Below, piece by piece: positions 31,252-39,090 of a stretch of DNA of 39,281 nucleotides. The notes under the pieces are model-generated. The model ran no database searches and was not told the origin of the DNA. It saw only the letters and a list, made by a program, of their open reading frames with translations. Position 1 is the stretch's first letter; the number at the start of each line of letters is the position of its first letter. The stretch is from contig JAEETC010000016.1 in assembly GCA_016286585.1 (NCBI GenBank), positions 1 to 39,281 on the forward strand. The letters run 5' to 3'. The position numbers were made by a program, and so were the translations under genes. Origin of the DNA: Prevotella sp. Its GTDB lineage: Bacteria; Bacteroidota; Bacteroidia; Bacteroidales; Bacteroidaceae.

Positions 31252-33945
31252 CTACTTATTAAGAATATTAATCACGTAGACGATATCGGCAGCGTTAACC
31301 TCGCCGTCACCATTAGCATCGAAGAACCACTTGTCGGCATCAGGGAGTCTTCCCATAATAAAATCAGAGAGATCCTCTACGTCCCTGTTGTCAACAATGC
31401 CGTCAGCATTAACATCGCCATCCGGCAGACCTTCGTATTCATACCCGGAGGCAGGATCTAAACATCGCCACCCCTTGTCCTTGGCAACGGCCACCTGCCT
31501 GGCAGTTATCTCGTTGCCGGCAAGTGTTTCAGAAAAGAGAACATATAACTCTCCCTTTGACTCTCCTTCAGGGATCACGGGCAGACTATTGACAAGTGTT
31601 GTCATGCCTTCGCCGCGAATACCATTACCATAGCAGAGCAGCTTTGTCAGTGCCGTATTCTTCGACACATCGAGCGTGGTCAGGTTGTTATATTCGCAGT
31701 AGAGATTTATCAGTGCAGTGAAGAATTCAATGCCTTTCAGGCTGGCAATATCCTTATCAGAAACATTGATCACCTTCACGTTGGCTATCTCGTCATCGCT
31801 AAGGTAGCCGTCCTTGCCGTAGCTTTGTGCGAGCACCCAGTTGCGGAATTTCTCATCAGGGAAGTTCGTCTCGTCGATGGGAATGGCATCGGAGCCTATG
31901 TAGTCTATCCAGTTATTGCCGTCGTACATCAGTACATTCCACTTCTTGTCCTTGACTTCTCTCACTTGTGCACAGGTCATCGAATTGCCAGTCGATGTCT
32001 CGTTATTATAGAAATAGAGCGTACTACCCGTGGTTGACGGCAGGCTATTGACGAGTGTTGTCATGCCTTCGCCGCGTATGCAATTGCGAGAGCAGTCCAA
32101 AATTTTCAGAGCCTTGTTATTCGACACATCAAGAGATGTCAGTTGGTTGTTATTACAATATAGTAATTCCAAAGCCTTGTTATTCGACAAGTCGAGCGTG
32201 GTCAGACTATTGTTATAACATTTCAGTGTTAGCAGAGCAGTGAAGTGTTCAATGCCTTTCAGGTTGGCAATAGCCTTATTATTAACGTCAATCACCTCCA
32301 CGGCGGCTATCTCTTCATCGCTTAGGTAGCCGTCTTTGCCGTAGTCTTGTTCAAGCACCCAGTTGCGGAATTTCTTATCAGGGAAGTTCGTCGCGTCGAT
32401 GGGGATGGCATCGGAGCCTACATAGTCTATCCAGTCCTTGCCGTCGTACATCTTAACATTCCATTTTTTGGCCTTGGCTGCTTTCACTTGTGCACAAGTC
32501 ATCGAATTGCCTGTCGATGTCTCGTTTTTATAGAAATAGAGCGTACCACCCGTCGAGGTTGAGGGCAGACTATTGATAAGAGTGGTCACACTGCTGCCAC
32601 GTAACATGTTGCCATAGCAGTAAACTTTTTCTACTTCCATGTTACTATTCAGTTTGAGCGAGGTCAGTTGGTTATTGAAGCAGTACAATTCTATCAGTGC
32701 CGTATTCTTCGACAGGTCGAGCGTGGTCAGCTGGTTGTCGTTGCAGTGCAGGTATATCAGTGCCGTATTCTTCGACAGGTCGAGCGCGGTCAGCTTGTTT
32801 GCTTGGCAGCGCAGTTCTTTCAGTGCCTTGTTATTTGACAGGTCGAGCGTAGTCAGCTGGTTTCCATAGCATTTGAGTTCATGCAGTGCCGTGAAGTACT
32901 CAATACCCTTCAGGTTGGCAATGCCCTTATTATAAATGTATTGATAGGTTTCTCTTGCAATCTCTGGCGGTGTGAGATAGCCATCCTCGCCGCATGTCAG
33001 ACCCAGCACGCAGTTGCGGTATTTCTCGTCGGGGAAGGTGGTTGAATTGATTTCTATCTCAGTCATTTTGAAGAGCACGGTTTTGGCTGTATTGCCATAA
33101 CGGTCGCGGACAGTCTTGTAGCTGCTGTAGAAATTGCCGCCACTGGGCGTTTCAATATACATACCAGGACCCAGTGTCAATTCAGTCAGGTTCTTGATGG
33201 CCTGCGAATAGCCTGTCAGTTTAACTGTAGATTTTTCAATGGTCAGCGACTTGTAGTCGAACAGGGCGTAGCAGTCGCCGCTCTTGTCTTTAGTACACTC
33301 GGCAGTGATGTAGGAGTTCTTAATGATCAGCTTTGAGTCTCCTCCTGTAACAGCATCGAAAGCACTGCTCTCCGATGAGATTAATAAAGATGCATTATTA
33401 ATGGTAATCCTTGGCGATCTGTCATAATCATCCTTACCCGCATACACCGCATCCTCACTGCCGCCATAGATGGTGGTTGTGCCCCTATCGCTATAATTCG
33501 GATGTTTGGTTCTGATTTCGGTGTCAGCATTTAACCTTATCGCTGAGGCGTCTCTAGCTTTCAGTTCGTTATTCCCGTAAAGAATGATCTTTAGTCCAGG
33601 CACGTTGCTCTCAATGGCATGGTGGTCATTTCCTGTACGAGATATGCTAACGTTATAGAGGTACAGCGTGTTTTCCAAACCTAAATAATAAACCAAGGGC
33701 TTACCGCCGTTCACATTACTGTCGAGGGCTTTGATGTTGTCGCCCGTAATATTCGACGCGTTCGCAGTTTTTACTTTAACGCCGCCGACATAGAGGTCGT
33801 AGCTGAAGGCTTCGTCCAAAGACCAGGCTTCGGCAACACAAAAGACTAATAGTGCTGCAAGGCACAACATGCGGCGAAGGCCGCTTCCACACCGCGTTTC
33901 CTTAGATCCGGAAATGGGGAATTTCAATAACTGGTTGATCATCAT
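31252..33945 (-). CDS. Large secreted leucine-rich-repeat protein with dockerin-like tail
   Basis: The 897-residue reading starts at MMINQLLKFPISG. The export signal is the hydrophobic stretch 'LCLAALLVFCVAEAWS' about 26-42 residues in, so a start at an internal Met is possible. Next comes a beta-rich carbohydrate-binding-like region (about residues 45-330). Three or four large repeats of about 115-140 residues follow, each with a 'TNFPDEKFRNWVLxQxYGKDGYLSDxEIA' opening and short leucine-rich repeats of the type 'LTTLDLSNNKALxxLxCxxNQ'. The end has two Ca-binding dockerin-type loops, 'GDVNADGIVDNRDVEDL' and 'DANGDGEVNAADIVYVINIL'. It is probably an adhesin or surface-binding protein, possibly docked to a partner through the dockerin. 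Signal and partner are inferred. Confidence 0.88.
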   Translation of the reverse strand: MMINQLLKFPISGSKETRCGSGLRRMLCLAALLVFCVAEAWSLDEAFSYDLYVGGVKVKTANASNITGDNIKALDSNVNGGKPLVYYLGLENTLYLYNVSISRTGNDHHAIESNVPGLKIILYGNNELKARDASAIRLNADTEIRTKHPNYSDRGTTTIYGGSEDAVYAGKDDYDRSPRITINNASLLISSESSAFDAVTGGDSKLIIKNSYITAECTKDKSGDCYALFDYKSLTIEKSTVKLTGYSQAIKNLTELTLGPGMYIETPSGGNFYSSYKTVRDRYGNTAKTVLFKMTEIEINSTTFPDEKYRNCVLGLTCGEDGYLTPPEIARETYQYIYNKGIANLKGIEYFTALHELKCYGNQLTTLDLSNNKALKELRCQANKLTALDLSKNTALIYLHCNDNQLTTLDLSKNTALIELYCFNNQLTSLKLNSNMEVEKVYCYGNMLRGSSVTTLINSLPSTSTGGTLYFYKNETSTGNSMTCAQVKAAKAKKWNVKMYDGKDWIDYVGSDAIPIDATNFPDKKFRNWVLEQDYGKDGYLSDEEIAAVEVIDVNNKAIANLKGIEHFTALLTLKCYNNSLTTLDLSNNKALELLYCNNNQLTSLDVSNNKALKILDCSRNCIRGEGMTTLVNSLPSTTGSTLYFYNNETSTGNSMTCAQVREVKDKKWNVLMYDGNNWIDYIGSDAIPIDETNFPDEKFRNWVLAQSYGKDGYLSDDEIANVKVINVSDKDIASLKGIEFFTALINLYCEYNNLTTLDVSKNTALTKLLCYGNGIRGEGMTTLVNSLPVIPEGESKGELYVLFSETLAGNEITARQVAVAKDKGWRCLDPASGYEYEGLPDGDVNADGIVDNRDVEDLSDFIMGRLPDADKWFFDANGDGEVNAADIVYVINILNK
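31745..32960 (-). repeat. Tandem repeats inside the LRR gene
   Basis: A unit that opens with the FPDxKFRNWV and GKDGYLSD motifs recurs at about 31760-31885, 32280-32400 and, more diverged, at 32890-33050. Between them are strings of 66-69-base LRR units with the phrase TTLDLS. Sequence identity at the DNA level is visible but imperfect. This can drive length changes between strains. Confidence 0.75.
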
Positions 33946-34017
33946 AACGTTATAATTTAAAGGTCTTCTTAAAACACAAAAATACAGTTTATTGTCAGTT
34001 GATTGTAAATGATGCCA

Positions 34018-34025
34018 CAAAGATA
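34018..34025 (-). promoter_or_regulatory. Candidate -7 box for the LRR gene
   Basis: The minus strand reads TATCTTTG about 73 bases before the chosen start codon. The -33 spacing is not standard (nearest TTG is displaced). A weaker TATTTTTG lies at 33977-33984. The gap to the next gene (33946-34265) otherwise holds only the divergent promoter. Confidence 0.45.
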
Positions 34026-34137
34026 CGAAAAAATGACCAAGACGAATCATTCCAACCGTTAAATTTTGCTAAATGGCTAAAGACAAATAATCTTTACATC
34101 GAAAATAAGCCCTTTTAGAAGAATTGTTTTAGAAATC

Positions 34138-34168
34138 TTGCCTAATTCAGAATAATATTGTATCTTTG
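34138..34168 (+). promoter_or_regulatory. Bacteroidota-type promoter for the four-gene unknown cluster
   Basis: The -33 TTG is at 34138-34140 and the -7 TATCTTTG at 34161-34168, spacing exactly 20. Transcription would start near 34175, before either possible start codon (34197 or 34266) of the next gene. Confidence 0.82.
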
Positions 34169-34265
34169 CGGCTAAATACAATGAAGTAAGTGAAACATGA
34201 CACAGCAGTGCCTGCCCCTTCCGTGTCAAGGTGCAGAACACAAGAAATCAAATAAAAGAAGGATT

Positions 34266-35009
34266 ATGATACAAACACAGTTATTAAAACTGGAGGCTCC
34301 CTACCAGATCATCAGCTACGGGGGCGAGGTGGCTCTTCATGTGGCCACGCTGATAGTGACCCAGGAAAAGACCGACTCGAAGGGAAGATCAAAAGTGGAG
34401 ACGCATTGTCATCCGGTAGTGAACTATTCCGACAAGGCGTTTTTCATTGAAAAACCAGAACGGTTGGTGAATCATCTTTGTAACGACAATGGCGGCAGCA
34501 CACCTCATCCTAAAGCAGCAGGAACCATCTGGGACAAGGTGGACGTGTCGATGGTTAAGGTGATTGGTATAGCAGGGATTACTAAGGAGCTCAGCTGGAA
34601 GGAAGTGGCAAATGGCCTTACATACATCAAGGACTCTGATGAGTTTCACTTGCAAATTCGTCGTACTAAGGCCTGTCTGCGCGACTTGGGCATACCTGTC
34701 ATACGCTACAAGGATGATATCGTCCCACTCGTTGTGGATGCGTATAAAGTTGATGACAAACAGATGTGGACTGATGTTTTTCTCGACAATACGGTCATTT
34801 ACAGTGCTGCCACTAAGAGTTGGAAACAAGCAAAGGAAGCATGGCTCGAGGTGGGTAGGGGCTGTCAGCAGTTATTGATTGGGCGCGAGTCTGACATTCA
34901 TTATATCGCTGCTCCCTGGAATAAAGACAAAGCACTGGCGAAAGCCGCTAATGAGTGTACCTTCCATATGCCAGAATTCCCATCCTCAAAGACTGATGAA
35001 AAGGTTTAA
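34266..35009 (+). CDS. Hypothetical protein A of the helicase-linked cluster
   Basis: This 247-residue protein is read from ATG 34266 (MIQTQLLKLEAPYQIISYGG). An in-frame ATG at 34197 would add 23 residues rich in Gln, Cys and Lys; the shorter form looks more natural. I do not recognise a family. Features are a beta-rich first half ('EVALHVATLIVTQEKTDSKGRSKVETHCHPVVNYSDKAF'), a Trp-Lys helix 'LSWKEVANGLTYIKDSDEF', and a C-terminal helix 'KQAKEAWLEVGRGCQQLLIGRESDI'. It overlaps the next gene by 14 bases, so translation is coupled. Its promoter is clear. It is the first of a run of unknown genes leading to a primase-helicase, so an island or phage-like role is possible. Confidence 0.72.
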   Translation: MIQTQLLKLEAPYQIISYGGEVALHVATLIVTQEKTDSKGRSKVETHCHPVVNYSDKAFFIEKPERLVNHLCNDNGGSTPHPKAAGTIWDKVDVSMVKVIGIAGITKELSWKEVANGLTYIKDSDEFHLQIRRTKACLRDLGIPVIRYKDDIVPLVVDAYKVDDKQMWTDVFLDNTVIYSAATKSWKQAKEAWLEVGRGCQQLLIGRESDIHYIAAPWNKDKALAKAANECTFHMPEFPSSKTDEKV

Positions 35010-35742
35010 GACGGAGATGATGCAATACGGCCATCGGCAACGGCCTGTTGAAGAGGTCGTTGAGGATGCCAGGTACGAAAAAGACATCTCTGTAGTCAAA
35101 AGCTACCTGATTTATCTTCAGCGACATGCTTCTATAACCCAAGACGACGTACTACAGAAAGTATGTGATGATTTCATGGTAGCTAACGGCATGTTGCCCT
35201 CTAAAAGCACTCCAGCCTCAGACTTCAATATGCCTCCCGTACATCAGGAAGGCACCACCCCGCAGCAGCAAGCTCAAAAGCGGATGCAACAGTACCTTCA
35301 GTCACAGGAAACGTTTGCCGACAGGGTGAAGAAGATCATTGAGAAGGCGGCAACGAAGAACGAAAAGATAATAGAGACTCGTGCCAGGGGTCACGCGGGC
35401 ACGTATACATATCGTATTAATTCTGAGGTGTTCTGCAACGCGATGGACGAAATGGTGAGCACTTATAGCAAGAAGCTCGAAGAGTTTCTGGGTGGCTCTT
35501 TAGACTGCAAGGAGGTGACGAAAGTGTGTCTGTTTATAGGCAGCGTGATCAGAATGAACGTCATCAACGACGTCCATCTGCAGACGGTAGATATCCTGTT
35601 TGCCTTCGAGGATTATTATAAGAACCTGCAAACGGTGAAAGTCAAACTTAGCGTCAAGAACATAAGTGACGACCAAAACGTGGTTTTAGGTTTCTTTGAA
35701 GGCCTTTTAAAGAAACACGCGGATTTAAATAACCGTAAATAA
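34996..35742 (+). CDS. Hypothetical protein B of the helicase-linked cluster
   Basis: This 248-residue protein starts at MKRFKTEMMQYGHRQRP inside the end of gene A, with a 14-base overlap. An in-frame start at 34879 would place 39 residues over coding sequence of gene A and was rejected. It is mostly helical. The first third is acidic, and there is a Gln-rich linker at about residues 85-110. The second half, 'TYRINSEVFCNAMDEMVSTYSKKLEEFLGG' and 'CLFIGSVIRMNVINDVHLQTVDILFAFEDYYKNL', suggests a helical bundle that may bind a partner. No family is recognised. A perfect hairpin lies over its stop codon. Confidence 0.72.
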   Translation: MKRFKTEMMQYGHRQRPVEEVVEDARYEKDISVVKSYLIYLQRHASITQDDVLQKVCDDFMVANGMLPSKSTPASDFNMPPVHQEGTTPQQQAQKRMQQYLQSQETFADRVKKIIEKAATKNEKIIETRARGHAGTYTYRINSEVFCNAMDEMVSTYSKKLEEFLGGSLDCKEVTKVCLFIGSVIRMNVINDVHLQTVDILFAFEDYYKNLQTVKVKLSVKNISDDQNVVLGFFEGLLKKHADLNNRK

Positions 35743-35756
35743 CTTTCAAGTTATTT
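35737..35756. terminator. Hairpin over the stop codon of gene B
   Basis: AAATAACTT and AAGTTATTT pair perfectly over a two-base loop. The stem contains the TAA stop. T-rich sequence is limited, so terminator function is only likely. The next hairpin, 35759-35819, repeats part of the same motif. Confidence 0.5.
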
Positions 35757-35758
35757 AG

Positions 35759-35819
35759 AGTTATTCAGGAAGGCTTTGATTATCAGCGAGTTGCTGATTT
35801 GAAGTTTTCCTGAATAACT
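35759..35819. promoter_or_regulatory. Nested inverted repeat around a promoter
   Basis: Arms of 13 bases (35759-35771 and 35807-35819, core GTTATTCAGG) enclose a smaller ATCAGC/GCTGAT hairpin. A third copy of the core (gttattcag) lies at 35835-35843 in direct orientation. The -7 box of the following promoter overlaps the right arm, which suits an operator or attenuator. Confidence 0.65.
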
Positions 35820-35822
35820 TTG
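35791..35822 (+). promoter_or_regulatory. Bacteroidota-type promoter for gene C
   Basis: The -33 TTG is at 35791-35793 and the -7 TAACTTTG at 35815-35822, spacing 21. The start codon of the next gene is at 35908, leaving a leader of about 80 bases. Confidence 0.7.
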
Positions 35823-35907
35823 TATATGCCAATTGTTATTCAGAAAATTTGCACAGAGATTTCAAAACGATTCTCTGGTAACAAATTTATTCACTAAAAA
35901 TAGTATA

Positions 35908-36354
35908 ATGATAACAATTCAAAAAGAAGTGTTGGAGTCGGCTCAGCTGACAGACGCACAAAAGAGAGTAATCAACGAAGAGTCACAGCTGACGCAGATG
36001 CTGCACCACCTGGCTCCCTGGTTGGAGAAGACCGACGGCATAGAGCAGTTCGGCGACTGGGAAACGACACTCGCCACGCGCATGATGATCAAGCTCCTGG
36101 AGCTGTGGTTGACAGAGGAGAGCCGTCAGCGCGTAGAGAAGATGCTCGAATTCTACCATCCGCTCGACCGCGCAGCGATGGCTTATGCCCTAGTGGTGTA
36201 CGTGATGACAGGCACGACAATGACTTTCAAGAGCGCCATTGCACAGCATCACTACATGATCATCTGCCAGATGCTCATGGACAATATGCCTGAGCTGATG
36301 TTTGCAGAGCATCTGGAAAAAATGTTGAACGATGTAAATATGAATAATCATTAA
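35908..36354 (+). CDS. Hypothetical protein C of the helicase-linked cluster
   Basis: This 148-residue, mostly helical and acidic protein starts at MITIQKEVLESAQLTDAQKR. An extension to 35833 was rejected because it would start inside the promoter leader. The central part ('GDWETTLATRMMIKLLELWLTEESRQRVEKMLEFYHPLDRAAMAYALVVYVMTGTTMTF') is strongly helical, with Met and Leu on one face. No membrane span is secure. No family is recognised. It is the first gene of the second transcript of the cluster, 13 bases before gene D. Confidence 0.7.
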   Translation: MITIQKEVLESAQLTDAQKRVINEESQLTQMLHHLAPWLEKTDGIEQFGDWETTLATRMMIKLLELWLTEESRQRVEKMLEFYHPLDRAAMAYALVVYVMTGTTMTFKSAIAQHHYMIICQMLMDNMPELMFAEHLEKMLNDVNMNNH

Positions 36355-36367
36355 TTATTAAAAGCTT

Positions 36368-36712
36368 ATGGAATCATTAGTAACAATTGCAGAGACGGTG
36401 GTTAAGGCCGTCAGAAGTGGGAGAAACATTGAAGGCCGACTGATGCTGGTAAAGACAGAGGACGGTCATGAGTGCATCGAGTTCAGACCTTACAATCGCA
36501 AGCCGAAGACGCGCAGGCCTGACGAGATGGTGAAGAAGCTGCGCAGCGGCTGGATCAAGCTGAGCGCCATGCGGTTGAAGGTGTTTGCCAGTTCGTCTAA
36601 TGAACTGAGTGCCCAGGAGGTGGTCAACGACCTGAAGGGTCAGATCAACGAAGGTCTGGACGCCATTCTGAGAGACGAGCGTGTGTCAATGCTGAAATCG
36701 TTTTATAAATAA
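36368..36712 (+). CDS. Hypothetical protein D of the helicase-linked cluster
   Basis: This 114-residue basic protein opens MESLVTIAETVVKAVRSGRN. The middle is very Arg/Lys-rich ('FRPYNRKPKTRRPDEMVKKLRSGWIKLSAMRLKVFASSSNEL'), which would suit nucleic-acid binding. The tail is acidic and helical. I recognise no family. It is 13 bases after gene C and 17 bases before the primase-helicase gene, so all three are likely read together. Confidence 0.7.
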   Translation: MESLVTIAETVVKAVRSGRNIEGRLMLVKTEDGHECIEFRPYNRKPKTRRPDEMVKKLRSGWIKLSAMRLKVFASSSNELSAQEVVNDLKGQINEGLDAILRDERVSMLKSFYK

Positions 36713-36729
36713 AGGAATAGAAAAAGCTT

Positions 36730-39090
36730 ATGTCAAGAATAGATATTGGAAGAAACATGTTAAGCCCCAAGACGGAGCCAGCCACTCCCGAGGGCTTCTA
36801 CGGCTACGCGGATGACTCCCTGACAGGGAGCATCTGCGCCGAGCTGGCCGACCTGAAAGAGCAGTGCCTGCGCGGTGAACTGACCAAGGAGGAGTATAGC
36901 GAGGCCAAGCGCAACAAGAAGAAAGGCCTGCACTTCTATACGCCTCACGCCCACTTCGGCAAAGGCTATAAGGACGGCAACAGCGACCCTCAGGACTCCG
37001 GCAAGGCGCTCATCGACCTGGACGGCTGCGAAAACTTCAGGGAGCTCTATACGCAGTATCTGATGGGGTGCGAACAGGATCTGGGCATCAACATGGTGAA
37101 CATCTCGGCCAGCGGCTGCGGCGGTCACGTGTTGTATGACATCCCTGAGGGTTTGACGCGACAGGAGTCACAGGCATGGATGGCCAGTCAGATGGGCAAC
37201 GTGGCCTACGACAAGGCCGTTCACGAGTTGGAGAGGGGCATCTTCATCCCATGTAGAGACTATATCCTCTACATCGACGAGGCCAGGATGTTCGGCGACG
37301 GGCTGAAGCCTGCCGTGCTGAGTCAGGAGGAGATCAGAACATGGAAGGTCAAGGACGGGCGCCGCAAACAAGGACAGTCGTCCGGTTCTGCGGCCCGTCA
37401 CTCACAAGAAGGACTGACACCACCAACGATGACGGAGGCAAATGACAGGACGCTCTACATCTTCGACGCCTGCATGAAAGAGGCCGAACTGCGTCCGCAG
37501 GATCTGATTGTCGAGGGTGCCCGTCACCTCTCGTTGAAGAGTATACTCAGCGTGGGTGCTACGCAGTTGCTGACCCAGGACGAGCTGAACGGTGTGCTGA
37601 AGGTGAGGATGCCGCAGAACTGGCAGGACGAGAACATCCAGACGCTGGTGAGCGACTTCTACGACAAGTACACCGACCCCAGCCAGAAGTTGACACAGTT
37701 CCAGCGCCGCGTGTTTGCCACGAGCCGTAAAATGGCTTTGGCAGGCGGGGATGCCGCAGAACTGACAGCTTCGGACTCGGCACAGGAAGAGACTCAGGCC
37801 GACACCACACCGCTGTCACAGCTCTACTCCAGCGCGACACCGCCTGAGATGCCGAAGACGCTGCCGAAACTGATCAGGCTGCTCACACAAAACACCCCGG
37901 ACATCTATAAGGCGACCGTGGCCCATGCCGTGTTCCCTGCCTTGGGCACCCATCTGCACGAGGTGCAGTTCCGCTATACGGATAATGTGCTGCACGAGGC
38001 TACGCTGATGAACATGGCGATGGCTGAAACAGGTAGCGGCAAGGGTTGCATCGACGAGCCCATCAACCACATCATGGCCGACATCCGTGAACGTGATGCA
38101 GAGAACGAGCGTCGTCTGAAGGAATACAACGACATGAACAACCGCAAAGGAGCCAACAAAGACCGTCCTGAACGGCCTGCCGACCTGGTGATTCAGGAGA
38201 TTAACATCGACGTGACCCATGCGGCCTTGGTGCAGCGCCTCGACGAGGCTCAGAAACGATTCCTCTATCTGAAGCTCAACGAGGTGGAGCTATTCGACAA
38301 GCTGAAGGGCTCAGGCGGTCAGCAGTTCACGCTGATGTGCCAGGCTTTCGACCCAGGCAACAGGTACGGTCAGACCAGAGCCGGCTCGCAGTCGGTCAAT
38401 GCGACTGTGCAGGTCAGATGGAACTGGAACTGCTGCGGCACCATCGAGGCCGTTCAGGACTACTTCCGCCGACAGTTGACCAAGGGACCCATCTCGCGCA
38501 TCAACTTTTGTACGATACCCCAGAGGGAGATTGGTGCCGACCAGCCTGTCTTCGGCATCTACGACGAGCGGTTTGACGAGCAGCTGCGCCCTTACATCAA
38601 TCATCTGAAGGAGGCTCATGGCATCGTAGTTTGCCGTCAGGCGCTGAAACTGGCCAAGGAACTGATCGGCGAGTGTGCAGAGTTCGCCAGACTGTCACAG
38701 GACCGTGTGTTTGAGAACCTCTCGTTCAGGGCGAATGTCATTGCGTGGCTCAAGGCTAACGTGCTCTACGTGGCCAACGGCTGCAAATGGGAAAAGGCCA
38801 TCGAGGATTTTATCAGATGGAGCCTAAGGTACGACCTCTATTGCAAGTTCCGCTATTTTGGCGACGGCATCCGTCAGGCACAGAGTGGAGCGAAGATCAC
38901 CAAGCGCGGGCCGAGAAACCTGTTGGCACTGTTGCCGGATGAGTTCTCGTTCGAGGATGCCGTCAGGGTGAGACAGAAGAACGGCAAGGATCGTGAAGGT
39001 ACTGGCAATATGCTGAGCCAATGGGTATTCAGGAATTACATCTTACGAATTACAGATTACAGTTTTAAAAAGGTATTGAAGAATGGATAG
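36730..39090 (+). CDS. BT4734-like primase / DUF3987 helicase-type protein
   Basis: This 786-residue protein has two parts. The N-terminal part (about residues 40-220) resembles the BT4734/VapE-type primase domain: 'KALIDLDGCENFRELYTQYLMG', 'NISASGCGGHVLYDIPEGLT' and 'IFIPCRDYILYIDEARMF'. The DUF3987-type ATPase follows a Gln/Ala-rich linker (about 345-385). Its Walker A is AETGSGKG near residues 431-439, followed by 'LYLKLNEVELFDKLKGSGGQQF' (Walker B-like) and 'GPISRINFCTIPQREIG'. Such proteins occur in genomic islands and prophage-like elements of Bacteroidales. The last 15 residues ('NYILRITDYSFKKVLKNG' as the end) are encoded by a 7-base repeat element, so the natural C-terminus may have been replaced. 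Confidence 0.88.
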   Translation: MSRIDIGRNMLSPKTEPATPEGFYGYADDSLTGSICAELADLKEQCLRGELTKEEYSEAKRNKKKGLHFYTPHAHFGKGYKDGNSDPQDSGKALIDLDGCENFRELYTQYLMGCEQDLGINMVNISASGCGGHVLYDIPEGLTRQESQAWMASQMGNVAYDKAVHELERGIFIPCRDYILYIDEARMFGDGLKPAVLSQEEIRTWKVKDGRRKQGQSSGSAARHSQEGLTPPTMTEANDRTLYIFDACMKEAELRPQDLIVEGARHLSLKSILSVGATQLLTQDELNGVLKVRMPQNWQDENIQTLVSDFYDKYTDPSQKLTQFQRRVFATSRKMALAGGDAAELTASDSAQEETQADTTPLSQLYSSATPPEMPKTLPKLIRLLTQNTPDIYKATVAHAVFPALGTHLHEVQFRYTDNVLHEATLMNMAMAETGSGKGCIDEPINHIMADIRERDAENERRLKEYNDMNNRKGANKDRPERPADLVIQEINIDVTHAALVQRLDEAQKRFLYLKLNEVELFDKLKGSGGQQFTLMCQAFDPGNRYGQTRAGSQSVNATVQVRWNWNCCGTIEAVQDYFRRQLTKGPISRINFCTIPQREIGADQPVFGIYDERFDEQLRPYINHLKEAHGIVVCRQALKLAKELIGECAEFARLSQDRVFENLSFRANVIAWLKANVLYVANGCKWEKAIEDFIRWSLRYDLYCKFRYFGDGIRQAQSGAKITKRGPRNLLALLPDEFSFEDAVRVRQKNGKDREGTGNMLSQWVFRNYILRITDYSFKKVLKNG
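39035..39070. repeat. Heptanucleotide element in the 3' end of the helicase gene
   Basis: Units attacat, cttacga, attacag, attacag run to a ttttaaaa end. Bases 39049-39070 are identical to the inverted-repeat arm at 27259-27280 (reverse complement, 22 bases) and nearly so to the left arm at 27082-27100. They encode the end of the helicase. Confidence 0.88.
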
